In this document: piece by piece, positions 24,954-33,684 of the stretch
How the letters are laid out: each line of letters starts with the position of its first letter
How positions within the stretch are numbered: the stretch's first letter is position 1
Source: Actinomadura rifamycini DSM 43936
GTDB taxonomy: Bacteria; Actinomycetota; Actinomycetes; Streptosporangiales; Streptosporangiaceae
Assembly (NCBI RefSeq): GCF_000425065.1
Contig: NZ_AULB01000007.1
Location: forward strand, 372,001 to 436,000
Length of the DNA stretch: 64,000 nucleotides
Reading direction: 5' to 3'
The notes under the pieces: generated by a model
The model's input: the letters and a program-made list of their open reading frames with translations, nothing else
What the model was told of the DNA's origin: nothing
The model's database searches: none
Made by a program: the position numbers and the translations under genes

Positions 24954-25454
24954 TCAGGCGGCCGGGTCGAGCCTCACCAGGTGCATCCAGGCGGACGCGT
25001 CTTCGCGATAGGCCGCGCGGACCCGGTGGGGACCCGGCGGGAGCTCGACGCGCAGGCGGTCGCCCGGCCCCGGTTCCGGGCCGGGGTAGGCGGAGTCGAA
25101 CAGGACGGCGGGACCGCCCGCGTCCCACGTGAGCTCCTCGTCCCACCGGACGGACGAGCGCAGCGCGGTCTCCGCGGCCGCGACGAGGGCGGCCTCGGAG
25201 TCGGCCGCCGACCATCGCAGGAAGGCGCGTTCGTCCGGCAGGTAGGTGGTGGTCGCGGGCTCGTCGCCGAGGACGAGCGCGTGCCCGGCGCCGACCGGCA
25301 CCAGCCCGATGTACCCGTCGACCGCGCAGGCCCGGCCGTAGTCGCCCCAGGTCTCCTCCGGGCCGTCGCCCTCCGCACCGGCCCACCGGACGAGCAGCGC
25401 CTCGGGCACGACCACCAGCGGCCCGCCGCCCGATTCGACCCACGTGAAACGCAT
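24954..25454 (-). CDS. Imm21-family immunity protein
   Basis: A 166-residue cytoplasmic protein resembling Immunity protein 21. Its core includes VESGGGPLVVVPE at the N-terminus, YGRACAVDGYIGLVPVG, ALVLGDEPATTTYLP and FLRW. Imm21 proteins are predicted to neutralise polymorphic toxins. No toxin gene is adjacent, so it is an orphan immunity gene or a defence against neighbours' toxins. It lies 27 bases upstream, in transcription order, of the restriction endonuclease gene and could be cotranscribed with it. Confidence 0.72.
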   Translation of the reverse strand: MRFTWVESGGGPLVVVPEALLVRWAGAEGDGPEETWGDYGRACAVDGYIGLVPVGAGHALVLGDEPATTTYLPDERAFLRWSAADSEAALVAAAETALRSSVRWDEELTWDAGGPAVLFDSAYPGPEPGPGDRLRVELPPGPHRVRAAYREDASAWMHLVRLDPAA

Positions 25455-25483
25455 GCTCCGAAACTACCGGCCGCGGACGCCCG

Positions 25484-25921
25484 TCAGTCGTCCTTGCTCG
25501 GCCAGAGGATGTAGGAGACGAGGACGGCGGCCCAGATGGCGAGCGGGACGAGCGGCCAGTAGAACTCCCACTCCCCGTCGCGGACGGCGTCGACGGCCCA
25601 GATCGTCGTCATGATCAGGGCGCCGCCGCCCCAGTAGCCCCACTCCTTGGTCCACTCGCGCTTGTCGGCCTCGGCGCGCGCGGCCCGCCGGGCGGCGGCC
25701 TCCCTGGCGCGGGCGGCGCGCGACACCGGCAGGTCGGCGGTGAGGGGGCGGAGCGCGCCGAGGGTGGTCGCGGCGGCGGCGACTTCGAGCCGCCGGTTGT
25801 ACTCCGCGGTGTCGAGGGCGCCTTCGGCGAGGGCGTCGCCGAGGCGCTCGAACACCGCGTTGCGGTCGGCGTCGGACGCCCGCAGCTCGGCGCGCTCCAG
25901 GTCACCGGTCCGTGGTTCCAT
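25484..25921 (-). CDS. DUF1707 membrane protein
   Basis: A 145-residue protein. The N-terminal DUF1707 region (about 10-65: LRASDADRNAVFERLGDALAEGALDTAEYNRRL) is a short helical domain common in actinobacteria. It is followed by a charged helix and a two-helix membrane hairpin (about 95-140) of the 2TM type. Its role is unknown. It is the first of three same-strand genes leading to the Imm21 and restriction genes. Confidence 0.8.
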   Translation of the reverse strand: MEPRTGDLERAELRASDADRNAVFERLGDALAEGALDTAEYNRRLEVAAAATTLGALRPLTADLPVSRAARAREAAARRAARAEADKREWTKEWGYWGGGALIMTTIWAVDAVRDGEWEFYWPLVPLAIWAAVLVSYILWPSKDD

Positions 25922-26044
25922 CGTGGCCCCCCGTGTGCTGGTCGGACGTCTCCAGCATCACGCGCGGCGCGGCCCGGATCGTCCCTCGGCGCGACGATTC
26001 GCCGGTACATCCTTCGGAGGACGGCCCCGCTCCGCGGGAAGGAC

Positions 26045-27349
26045 TCAGCCCGCGCCGTCCGGGAGGTGCGCGCGGAGGCCGTCGCGGGCGTAGGGGCGGT
26101 ACAGCGCGGCCGAGGCGAGGCCGTTCGCGGCGGTGAGGACGACCGTGGTGGCGAGCAGGCCGTACTGCAGCCCGAACCGGTCCCCGAGGTGGCCGGTGAG
26201 CAGCGCGTACCCGCCGATGGCGACGGACTCGACCATGTAGACGGAGACGGCGAACGCGACGGCCCGCAGGTGCGGCGGCACCACGGCCATCACCAGCGGC
26301 CGGTTCACGACGGGCACCTGCCCCTGGAGCAGCCCGACGGCCGCGAACAGCGCGATGTACGGCGCGATGCGGTCCGCCGAGACGGTGAGGGTGGCGCAGG
26401 CGGCGGCGGCGAAACCGAGCTGGCTGGCCTGGAGCATCACCACGCGGCCGCTGCGCGGCAAAGCCCGGTGCACGCGGTCCATGAGCCGCCCGCCGAGCAG
26501 GGTGCCGACGATGTAGCCGAGCGCGAACGGCAGCGCGATGACCGAGGCCGTGGCGGTGGTGAACCCGCGCTCCTCGACCAGGTAGACGATGCCGAAGGTC
26601 ATCATGACGTTCTGGCCGGAGAAGAGGCGCTGCACCAGCAGGTAGCGGTAGGTGCGGATGCGCAGCAGTTCGCGGAGGTCGCGGCCCGCCTTGCGGGCGC
26701 TGAACCCCGACGGCCGGGGCGGCGCGGCGGGACGGGGGCGGCCGGGGTCGTCGAGGAAGGCCAGGATCAGCACCCCGACCAGCAGGCAGACCGCGCCCGA
26801 GGCGAGGTACCCGTAGCGCCACCCGTCGTCGAAGTGCGACAGGAGCCCGAACAGCGGCGCGCTGACCCCGGTGATGACCGCGACCCCGGCGTACAGGACG
26901 CCCGTGGCGCGGCCCCGGTGGTGGTCGTCGTAGACGTCGCCGAGGATCTCCAGCGCGATGGCGCCCGACCCGGCGAACCCGGCGGCGCCGATGCCGTAGA
27001 GGACGAGGAACACGGCGAAGTTCGGGGACAGGCCCGCCGCGATGATCCACGCGCCCCAGAAGCCCGAGCAGACCGCCAGGACCGTCCGCCGCGAGTGCCG
27101 GCGCGCGAGCAGCGCCCACGGGACGCTCGTGAGGGCGCCGGCGACCTTGGTGACCGCCGTGATCAGGCCGAGCGCCGCCCCGGACAGCCCGAAGGCGTCC
27201 CGCATCAGCGGGAACATCACCGTGGTGAGGCTGCTCTCGGTGTTGTCCATTGAGGTGGACGCGGTGAGCAGCGCGAGGTTCCGGCCGCGCGCCGCCCGCC
27301 CGCCGCTCCCGCGGGCCGCGGGCGCGGCCGTCTCGGCGGGGGCGCTCAT
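26045..27349 (-). CDS. MFS transporter
   Basis: A 434-residue 12-helix major facilitator protein with an N-terminal DNTESSLTTVMFPLM helix, loop WALLARRHSRR and a second-half GGRLMDRVHRAL. The start is the ATG that overlaps the upstream amidohydrolase stop (ATGA), giving a coupled pair. It may export or import the product or substrate of that hydrolase, such as an acylated or aromatic amino acid derivative. Substrate specificity cannot be read from sequence. Confidence 0.82.
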   Translation of the reverse strand: MSAPAETAAPAARGSGGRAARGRNLALLTASTSMDNTESSLTTVMFPLMRDAFGLSGAALGLITAVTKVAGALTSVPWALLARRHSRRTVLAVCSGFWGAWIIAAGLSPNFAVFLVLYGIGAAGFAGSGAIALEILGDVYDDHHRGRATGVLYAGVAVITGVSAPLFGLLSHFDDGWRYGYLASGAVCLLVGVLILAFLDDPGRPRPAAPPRPSGFSARKAGRDLRELLRIRTYRYLLVQRLFSGQNVMMTFGIVYLVEERGFTTATASVIALPFALGYIVGTLLGGRLMDRVHRALPRSGRVVMLQASQLGFAAAACATLTVSADRIAPYIALFAAVGLLQGQVPVVNRPLVMAVVPPHLRAVAFAVSVYMVESVAIGGYALLTGHLGDRFGLQYGLLATTVVLTAANGLASAALYRPYARDGLRAHLPDGAG

Positions 27350-28575
27350 CGCGCCGCCCCGTCGAGCGTCCGGACGGCCAGCAGCGCGAGCGCGGCGGCC
27401 TGGTCGGCGAGGACGCCGTCGTCGAACACCGCGCGGGGGGAGTGGTTCGGCGCGGGCGGCCCGTCGAGGCCGGGCGGGCCGGCCAGCAGCATCAGCATGG
27501 TCCCCGGCACCTCCCGGGTGACGAACGAGAAGTCCTCGGCGCCCATCGTGGGGTGCGGCGCCTCGACGACCCGGGCGTCGCCGAAGGACGCGCGGAGGAC
27601 GTCCAGCGCCCGGGAGGTCGTGGCCGGGTCGTTGACGACGCTCGGGTACCCGGTGGTGACCTCCGTTGCGGCGGTCGCCCCGTGCGCCTCGGCGATGCGG
27701 GCGGCCACGGCGGGCAGTTCCGCCTCGACCCTGGCCAGCGCCTCGGGGGACATCGTCCGGACGGTCCCGCTGAGGCTCCCGGAACCGGGGATGACGTTGG
27801 CGGCGCCCGTCCCGGCGGCGAGGTTCGTCACCGACAGCACGACGGGGTCGAACACGTCGAACCGGCGGGTGACGAACGCCTGGAGGCCCAGCACGATCTC
27901 GGCGAGCACCGGCACCGGGTCGACCGCCTCGTGCGGCCTGGACCCGTGCCCGCCCCGCCCGGACACCTCCACGGCGAAGGTCGTCGAGCTCGCGGTGACC
28001 GTCCCCGGCCTGGTCACGAAGGTGCCGCGCGGACCGGGCCCGACGTGCACGGCGTACGCGGCGACCGGAGGTTCGCCGGTCACCTGGAGCAGCCCCTCGT
28101 CCAGCATCAGCCGGGCGCCGCCGAACCCTTCCTCGCCGGGCTGGAACATGAACACGACGTCCCCGGCGAGTTCGCCGCGGTGCTCGTGCAGGAGGCGGGC
28201 GGCGCCCACCAGGCCCGCGACGTGCAAGTCGTGCCCGCACGCGTGCATCGCGCCGTTGGACGACCGGAACGGCACGTCGGCGTCCTCTCGCAGGGGCAGG
28301 GCGTCCATGTCGGCGCGCAGCAGGACGGCCGGGCCGGGACGGGCGCCGCGCAGGACCGCGACCACCGAGGTCAGCGCCGTCCCGGTGCGCACCTCGAGGC
28401 CGAGCGGAGCGAGTGCGTCCAGCACCTTGCGCTGCGTTTCCGGCAGGTGCAGGCCCAGCTCCGGCGCGGCGTGGATCGCCCGCCGCAGGCCCACCAGGCC
28501 GGGCAGCAGGTCCGCCGCTCGAGCGACGAACCTGTCGCCGAGGGCGTCCCCCGGCCCGTTCGCAGCCATCTCCAC
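27346..28575 (-). CDS. M20D-family amidohydrolase (hippurate/N-acyl-amino-acid hydrolase type)
   Basis: A 409-residue metallopeptidase-fold hydrolase that cleaves N-acyl groups from amino acids. Visible motifs are the AIHAAPELGLHLPET entry, VLLRADMDALPL, HACGHDLH (metal ligands), FQPGEEGFGGA with the catalytic Glu pair, and the C-terminal HPTMGAEDFSF. A GTG with AGGT upstream is taken as start; an ATG two codons later is possible. It is operonic with the MFS gene. Upstream lies TCAC-N7-GTGA within TGCTCACTGAGTACGTGATC, a candidate regulator site. Confidence 0.88.
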   Translation of the reverse strand: MEMAANGPGDALGDRFVARAADLLPGLVGLRRAIHAAPELGLHLPETQRKVLDALAPLGLEVRTGTALTSVVAVLRGARPGPAVLLRADMDALPLREDADVPFRSSNGAMHACGHDLHVAGLVGAARLLHEHRGELAGDVVFMFQPGEEGFGGARLMLDEGLLQVTGEPPVAAYAVHVGPGPRGTFVTRPGTVTASSTTFAVEVSGRGGHGSRPHEAVDPVPVLAEIVLGLQAFVTRRFDVFDPVVLSVTNLAAGTGAANVIPGSGSLSGTVRTMSPEALARVEAELPAVAARIAEAHGATAATEVTTGYPSVVNDPATTSRALDVLRASFGDARVVEAPHPTMGAEDFSFVTREVPGTMLMLLAGPPGLDGPPAPNHSPRAVFDDGVLADQAAALALLAVRTLDGAAR

Positions 28576-29009
28576 CGCGACCTGCTGTTACCGAACGTTT
28601 TGTATGGTTTTGCTCACTGAGTACGTGATCGTAAGAGCCTACTGATCCACCGTCAATGCCCAGCGCGGACACAACTTCGCAGTTGAGCAGGATGAACAGC
28701 CCGCAGCACACACCCACACCGCCCCCGACGGTAGGCAGATGCACAGTTGCTTCTCAGACAGTAAGTTCAGAAACTGCCTTGCGTCGACTAAGCCGACGCG
28801 GCATACGAGCTGCGCCCGTTCAGGACGTCCGGGACGTGATGGACGAACACGAGGCGACGTCGACCACCGGGCTCACGATGCCCCGGTACAAGCTCGTCCG
28901 TCCGGCACTACACGGCGCGGCCGGGGCGATCCGTGGCTGCGGCCCTAACCCCGCCTCACGCAGGAGCCGAACGCCGAGCTGCAAGGCCTAAGGAACGAAC
29001 CGCGTCCCA
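28576..29009. other. Gene-free stretch of lower GC content
   Basis: No convincing gene lies here. The first 90 bases hold the promoter region of the amidohydrolase (TACAAA-like element and a TCACTGAGTACGTGA imperfect palindrome). The rest has open frames on the plus strand without ribosome sites. One frame reads TQEPNAELQGLRNE just before the next gene, vaguely like a transposase coiled coil, which may mark a decayed insertion. Confidence 0.4.
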
Positions 29010-29630
29010 TCACATCGATTCGGTGCCACTGCGGAGCAGGTCCAGGAGGGCGGCCTCCTGGGCGGGGTCGCGCAGAGGGGCCGGGCCCTTCGTGAGCGGG
29101 TGGAGTGCCCCACGGGCGGCGGCGCGCGGCTCGTGCCACAGCGCGGCATGCAGGGCCTTCGCGAACCAGCCGAGCATGAAAGCGGCGTTCCGCTCGTCGT
29201 CGTTCATCTTGGAGCAGGCGAAGTCGTTGAGCGATCGTCCCGCCCGACGTGAGCGCGCCAGCCACGAGCGGACGTGCACGCCGAGCTCGGACTCCGGGGA
29301 CACGGTGACGCCCTCTCCGCGCTCGGCCGCGGCGACCGCCTCGGCGAGGCCCGGGGTGCCGTCGAGATGGAGGAGGGCCGCCAGCCGCATGGTCTCGCGC
29401 GCGGCGGCCGCGCGCAGCAGATGCGCCGGGGCGGCTTCGAGCGCCGCGCGCATGGCGGGGTCCGTGGGGCCCTGGGACAGGGCGGGCGGAGCCGGGCTGA
29501 ACCAGGATTCGATCTCGGCGGACGGTAGTTCACCGGCGAGATCGCCGCGCCGCGGGACGGCACCGGTGATCAGGTGCGCCAGGTACGTCCAACGTCTTGA
29601 GCGCGCCCGGCCCACCATGGGAACGAACAC
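29010..29630 (-). CDS. Hypothetical protein
   Basis: A 206-residue soluble, mainly helical protein with no recognised family. The central part is alanine-rich. The C-terminal half has LGVHVRSWLARSRRAG, DERNAAFMLGWFAKALHAALWHEP and a final LLDLLRSGTESM. It lies downstream of the DUF397/XRE pair on the same strand with an 83-base gap, so it could belong to that transcription unit. The start is uncertain because several alternative starts exist within the first 40 codons. Confidence 0.5.
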   Translation of the reverse strand: MFVPMVGRARSRRWTYLAHLITGAVPRRGDLAGELPSAEIESWFSPAPPALSQGPTDPAMRAALEAAPAHLLRAAAARETMRLAALLHLDGTPGLAEAVAAAERGEGVTVSPESELGVHVRSWLARSRRAGRSLNDFACSKMNDDERNAAFMLGWFAKALHAALWHEPRAAARGALHPLTKGPAPLRDPAQEAALLDLLRSGTESM

Positions 29631-29713
29631 CGACCCGGCCGCGTCCGTATCCGGTCACCCGAGCAGCGGGCCGATCCGCCGCCGGACGGACGGCGCGGGG
29701 ACGGCCCTCGGGG

Positions 29714-29908
29714 TCAGCGGTCGAAGTCGCCGCGCCGGATGCGGTCCAGCAGGCCGCCGAACTCCCGGCGGGCGAAGCCGAGGCGCGGCCCGTCCGGATC
29801 CTTGGAATCGCGCACGGCAACGATGTCGTCTTGCAGTGGCGCCAACTCCACGCAGGCGTTGTCACTCATGCCGCCGCTACGTGAACTCTTGCGCCACTCG
29901 ATCGTCAT
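29714..29908 (-). CDS. DUF397 protein
   Basis: A 64-residue DUF397 protein with the family's signature: WRKSSRSGGMSDNACVELA at the N-terminus, VAVRDSKDPDGPRL, then FGGLLDRIRRGDFD. Such proteins are partners, often antagonists, of the neighbouring XRE/DUF5753 regulators in actinomycetes. Its start overlaps the regulator's end by 32 bases, so expression is coupled. Confidence 0.88.
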   Translation of the reverse strand: MTIEWRKSSRSGGMSDNACVELAPLQDDIVAVRDSKDPDGPRLGFARREFGGLLDRIRRGDFDR

Positions 29909-30713
29909 ACTTCCTCGTTTCCCGTTCGATCAGTTCACGGGACGCGCCCTTGCTCCATGCACACGCCCCAATCTGGTCGAACCATAGCGCCAGGGTACGA
30001 ACTTCGTCACCACCTTCAATGAGGCGTCCACCGATCTGAGCACCCACGTATGCGACATCCCGAGTACCGACGGTCTGGACCTGGAACGCGCCATCATGCC
30101 CTCGGTGAGCCCCGACCTCTCGCGGCACGATCCGAATCACGATCCGAGGGTGCTTCGAGAGCTCTATGAGGTGCCACAACTGCTCTCGCATAATCTGAGG
30201 ACTTCCCACCAGACACTCGAGTACCTCCTGGTCCAGGAGAACCCAGATGTAGGGAATGACTCTTCGCTTGAGAATCTCTCGCCGGTGCCTACGCGCCTCG
30301 GCCTCCCGTTCCCCCGCTTCCTCCAAGCCCGCACTGGCCAACAGAGCACGGGCGTACCCCTCCGTCTGGATGAGGGCAGGGACCCTTTTTCCGTCGTAGA
30401 TTTTAATAACGGACGCGTTCTCCTCATACTGGATGTACTGCTTGAACCAGTCCGGGTCGTGCCCAGTGCGAGCAAAGAACAGTAGCCGCTGGAAGTGGCC
30501 GCCCGTCTTCCATGCATCGTCCAGCAACTGCATGTGATCATCCTTGGGCCGATCGCGTCCGGCTTCCCAGTTGCATACCGTCCCGCGCGTCACTCGGACG
30601 ATCTTGCCGAGCTGTGCCAGCGACAATCCTCGCTGCGTCCGCTGAAACCACAGGTCATACGCCAGCCACGACCAGAGAGAGGACCTCGGGTCGATCGCCT
30701 CCCGCGCACTCAT
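29877..30713 (-). CDS. XRE-family regulator with DUF5753 domain
   Basis: A 278-residue DNA-binding protein from the ATG used here. Upstream in-frame starts would add up to 13 residues. The helix-turn-helix (about 20-75: RGLSLAQLGKIVRVTRGTVCNWEAGRD) precedes the DUF5753 ligand/effector domain (about 90-270), with YIQYEENASVIKIYDG, PALIQTEGYARALL and IVPREVGAHRG. This is the expected partner of the overlapping DUF397 gene. The DNA is markedly less GC-rich than its surroundings, which suggests recent acquisition. These gene pairs occur in many copies in actinomycete genomes. Confidence 0.88.
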   Translation of the reverse strand: MSAREAIDPRSSLWSWLAYDLWFQRTQRGLSLAQLGKIVRVTRGTVCNWEAGRDRPKDDHMQLLDDAWKTGGHFQRLLFFARTGHDPDWFKQYIQYEENASVIKIYDGKRVPALIQTEGYARALLASAGLEEAGEREAEARRHRREILKRRVIPYIWVLLDQEVLECLVGSPQIMREQLWHLIELSKHPRIVIRIVPREVGAHRGHDGAFQVQTVGTRDVAYVGAQIGGRLIEGGDEVRTLALWFDQIGACAWSKGASRELIERETRKYDDRVAQEFT

Positions 30714-30810
30714 GCCCACCCCCGATGTATGCGCATTCACTCCATACATCACACGCTAACTCGCCGCCGCCGATTCTGTGGACGGAATCACAGGAGAAGG
30801 GACGGCGGCC

Positions 30811-31224
30811 ATGAGCGGTCAACACTCAGGAATAGAATGTGGCAAATCGGACGAAATGCGGATGACTCTGCTCGCTGTGGAATCGTCCGTCGTGCTCGCT
30901 CGCGAACTCGTCCGGTACGCGCTCGCGAATTGGACGTTCGAGCGGGCTGCCATCGACGACTCGACGGTCGTGGCGAGCGAGATCGTGACGAACGCGGTGA
31001 ACGCGGCGTACGGGCGCGAGATCCGGATTCGTATCGCGGTGCGGGCGGGTGCGGCGCTGTTCGAGTGCTGGGATCCGTCGCCCGAACTCCCGCGAAGCCG
31101 GGAGGCGGGACCGGACGACCTGGACGGGCGGGGTCTCGCGATCGTCGCGGCCTACGCGAAGGACACAGGCATCCGGCCGTCCGCCACCGGGGTCGGGAAG
31201 GTCGTGTGGGCGCTCATGCCGTGA
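30811..31224 (+). CDS. HATPase_c anti-sigma-factor-like regulator
   Basis: A 137-residue protein of the RsbW/SpoIIAB-like ATPase class. LAVESSVVLARELVRYALANW is followed by an N-box VASEIVTNAVNAAYG and a G-box DLDGRGLAIVAAYAKDTG, then GKVVWAL. It starts at the ATG behind AGGAGAAGGGA. It is divergent from the XRE/DUF397 pair, an arrangement recurrent in actinomycetes where the three genes form one regulatory module. The partner sigma or anti-sigma factor is not in the window. Confidence 0.82.
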   Translation: MSGQHSGIECGKSDEMRMTLLAVESSVVLARELVRYALANWTFERAAIDDSTVVASEIVTNAVNAAYGREIRIRIAVRAGAALFECWDPSPELPRSREAGPDDLDGRGLAIVAAYAKDTGIRPSATGVGKVVWALMP

Positions 31225-31401
31225 GCCCGTGCCGGACGAACGGGGCGTGGACCGGGTGTCGCGGAAGCGGTCGCCCTCCGCTCGGGCGGTGCTTCCGAGT
31301 CGGGAGGCGGGGGATGCGGGCAGTCGTCCACGACCGGTATGGCTCGGGGCTCGGAGGCGTCGCGCTTCCGCGTGGGAGACGAGGTCCACGGCGACGGGCG
31401 C

Positions 31402-32178
31402 TCACGGGGCGGGCTTGCGCCACACGGACACGTGCTCCTCGCTCTCGTGGGTGAACGGGGCGCGCGTCCACGTGGACCAGCGGCCGACGAGCTCCATGCC
31501 CGCGATGCGGGCCATCAGGTCGAGTTCGGACGGCCACACGTACCGGAACGGGATCGAGCGGAACTCGCCGCGGCCGTCCTCGACGGTGACGTAGTTCGAG
31601 CTCATCGCCTGCGTGGCGCAGTCGTAGCGGTCGTACGCCCAGCTCGTCGCGCCGACGCGGAAGGGGACGGTCGTCTGGCCGGGCGGGAGGCGGCGGAGGT
31701 CGGGGACGCCGACCTCGACGACGAAGCACCCGCCGGGCTCCAGGTGGGCCGCGGCGTTGCGGAAGCACTCGACCTGGGCGTCCTGCTCGGTCAGGTTGTT
31801 GATCGTGTTGAAGACGAGGTAGGCGAGCGCGAACGTGCCCGGGACGCGGGTCGCGGCGAAGTCGCCGATCGTCACGCCGATCGCGTCGCCGCCGGGCTTG
31901 GCGCGCAGCCGGGCGACCATGGCGGCGGAGAGGTCGATGCCGTGGACGGGGACGCCGCGGCGGGCGAGCGGCAGGGCGATGCGGCCGGTGCCGATGCCGA
32001 GTTCGAGGGCGCGGCCGCCGCCGGCGAGTTCGGCCAGCAGGTCGACCGCCGGTCCGACGACGTCCGGGGCGAACATCTCCGCCGACGTCTCGTCGTAGGT
32101 GGCCGCGACGCTCTCGCCGAAGTGGTCGTCCATGGTCGGGACGCTAGCCCCGAGCGAGGGCGCCGTCACCTCATTCAT
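31402..32178 (-). CDS. Class I SAM-dependent methyltransferase
   Basis: A 258-residue Rossmann-fold methyltransferase. Motif I is ALELGIGTGRIALPLA and the acidic post-I residue lies in VHGIDLSAAMVARL. FALAYLVFNTINNL is motif IV and LEPGGCFVVEVG is motif VI. The ATG has GGGAGG 8 bases upstream. It resembles small-molecule methyltransferases such as those in secondary metabolism, but the acceptor is unknown. It is divergent from the alpha/beta hydrolase gene across 69 bases that contain a perfect palindrome overlapping both promoters. Confidence 0.8.
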   Translation of the reverse strand: MNEVTAPSLGASVPTMDDHFGESVAATYDETSAEMFAPDVVGPAVDLLAELAGGGRALELGIGTGRIALPLARRGVPVHGIDLSAAMVARLRAKPGGDAIGVTIGDFAATRVPGTFALAYLVFNTINNLTEQDAQVECFRNAAAHLEPGGCFVVEVGVPDLRRLPPGQTTVPFRVGATSWAYDRYDCATQAMSSNYVTVEDGRGEFRSIPFRYVWPSELDLMARIAGMELVGRWSTWTRAPFTHESEEHVSVWRKPAP

Positions 32179-32188
32179 GACGCAAACC

Positions 32189-32222
32189 TCCCTATGAGCG
32201 TGTATAAGTGACCTTATAGGGA
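32189..32222. promoter_or_regulatory. Palindromic operator between methyltransferase and hydrolase genes
   Basis: The inner element TATAAG-TGAC-CTTATA is a perfect 6-4-6 palindrome that also offers a TATAAG -10 box in each direction. An outer imperfect repeat, TCCCTATGAG / CTTATAGGGA, has one mismatch. It is a natural site for a dimeric repressor controlling both divergent genes. No regulator gene is adjacent. Confidence 0.55.
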
Positions 32223-32247
32223 AGCTTGCAGAATGAAGAGGTGTGAT

Positions 32248-33087
32248 GTGAGCACGATCTACAAGTCCCCCGAGGGGGAGCGTGAGCTTCTGCGGATGTA
32301 CCGGGCGAACCTGGACGGGTGGCCGGTGCCCGCCGAGCACGTGCGGGTGCCGACGCGGGAGGGCGAGACGTTCGCCGTCGTCTCCGGTCCGGCGGACGCG
32401 CCGCCGGTGGTGCTCCTGCACGGGTCGGGGGCGAACGCGACGATGTGGCTGGACGACGTCGCCGTGTGGGCGCGCGACTTCCGCGTGCACGCCGTCGACC
32501 TCGTCGGGGAGCCGGGGCTGAGCGCGCCGTCGCGTCCGGAGCTCGGGACGGGCGCGCCCGCGCTGTGGCTGGACGACGTGCTGGATGGGCTCGGCCTGGC
32601 GGACGCGGCGTTCGTCGGGGCGTCCCTCGGCGGCTGGTTCGCGCTGGACTACGCCGTCCGGCGCCCGGAGCGGGTGCGGCGGCTGGCGCTGCTGTGCCCG
32701 GGCGGGCTGGGCCGGCAGAAGGTCGGCTGGCTCGCCAAGGCGCTGGTCGTGCGCGCGCTGGGGCGCGGCGGCGTGCGCCGGTCGGCGGCGGAGGTGACGG
32801 GCCTGCCGGACGGGCCCGTCCTGGACGGGCTGGTGCTGACCTTCGAACAGTTCCGGCCCCGGACGGAGCGGCTGCCGGTGTTTCCGGACGGCGCGCTGCG
32901 CGGGCTGCGCATGCCCGTGCTGGTGATCGTCGGCGGGCGCGACGTCATGTTCGACTCGCGCGGGACGGCGCGGCGCGTCCAGGAGAACGTCCCGGACTCG
33001 ACCGTGGTGCTGCTGCCGGAGACCGGGCACGCGATCCTCGGGCAGACCGCGGCGGTCGCCGATTTCCTCACCAGTCGTCGAAGGTGA
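32248..33087 (+). CDS. Alpha/beta hydrolase
   Basis: A 279-residue serine hydrolase fold protein. The oxyanion segment is LLHGSGANATMW, the nucleophile elbow is VGASLGGWF, the acid is probably in IVGGRDVMFD and the catalytic His in PETGHAILG. The chosen GTG has AAGAGG 6 bases upstream; an in-frame ATG five codons earlier lacks one. Carbapenem-type or meta-cleavage hydrolase homologues have this layout, but the substrate is unknown. The 3' end overlaps the convergent gene by 20 bases. Confidence 0.85.
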   Translation: MSTIYKSPEGERELLRMYRANLDGWPVPAEHVRVPTREGETFAVVSGPADAPPVVLLHGSGANATMWLDDVAVWARDFRVHAVDLVGEPGLSAPSRPELGTGAPALWLDDVLDGLGLADAAFVGASLGGWFALDYAVRRPERVRRLALLCPGGLGRQKVGWLAKALVVRALGRGGVRRSAAEVTGLPDGPVLDGLVLTFEQFRPRTERLPVFPDGALRGLRMPVLVIVGGRDVMFDSRGTARRVQENVPDSTVVLLPETGHAILGQTAAVADFLTSRRR

Positions 33088-33523
33088 GGTCCTCGGCCAT
33101 CTCGTCCCACGGCATGGGGCGCATCGCGCGGGCGGCGTCCGGGTGGACCATCCGGTCGCCCGCCTGCTGGAACCACACGACGACGAGCCGGGAGGTCCAC
33201 CAGCCGTCGCCCGCGCGCGGCGTCGGGGGCCCTTCGAACAGGCCCGTGCAGCGAACGGGGTACAGGTACTCGTAGGCGTGGCCCGTGTGGTCGTCGAACT
33301 CGGGGGCGCTTCGCATCGGCGGGACGACCCACGCCGGGCCGCACCGGTACCGGCGGGCCGCCTGCTCGGCCGCATCCTCGATGATCTGGTCGTTCAGCCG
33401 GGGCTCCGGCGCGCCCTCGATCAGGCCGCCGTACGTGAGGCCCATCTCGATCGCCTTGAGCCGGATGGTGCCCCGATCGATCTCGATCGTGCACAGGTCG
33501 CTGGTCGAGTCCATCCGGGGCAT
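33068..33523 (-). CDS. Hypothetical protein
   Basis: A 151-residue soluble protein from the ATG behind AAGGA; another ATG follows three codons later. It contains IEIDRGTIRLKAIEMGLTYG, the basic RRYRCGPAWVVPP and a Trp-rich GDGWWTSRLVVVWF, ending with an acidic WDEMAEDLTFDDW. No family is recognised. It is convergent with and overlaps the hydrolase gene, which is expected if both are real genes in a compact genome. Confidence 0.5.
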   Translation of the reverse strand: MPRMDSTSDLCTIEIDRGTIRLKAIEMGLTYGGLIEGAPEPRLNDQIIEDAAEQAARRYRCGPAWVVPPMRSAPEFDDHTGHAYEYLYPVRCTGLFEGPPTPRAGDGWWTSRLVVVWFQQAGDRMVHPDAARAMRPMPWDEMAEDLTFDDW

Positions 33524-33684
33524 TATCCAGTGTTCCTTACGGCACGCAACGTTTCGCCTCGGGTCGGGGCGAAGCAGCAACGAAACGCCAGATGAGCGCA
33601 AGGTTCGCGCATTGGTTCGCGGCGCGCGGCTTCTTAGGCTTTCGATAAGTCGGATTCTCTCTTCGGAAGCCTGTGGAGACACGC

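Noticed and set aside
28656..28991. A 111-codon plus-strand frame in the gene-free stretch
   Set aside because: There is no ribosome site, no recognisable domain and unbiased codon use. The faint transposase-like coil is in a different frame.
31225..31401. A possible gene in the gap after the anti-sigma-like ATPase
   Set aside because: The frames are shadows of the neighbouring methyltransferase and carry no start signals.
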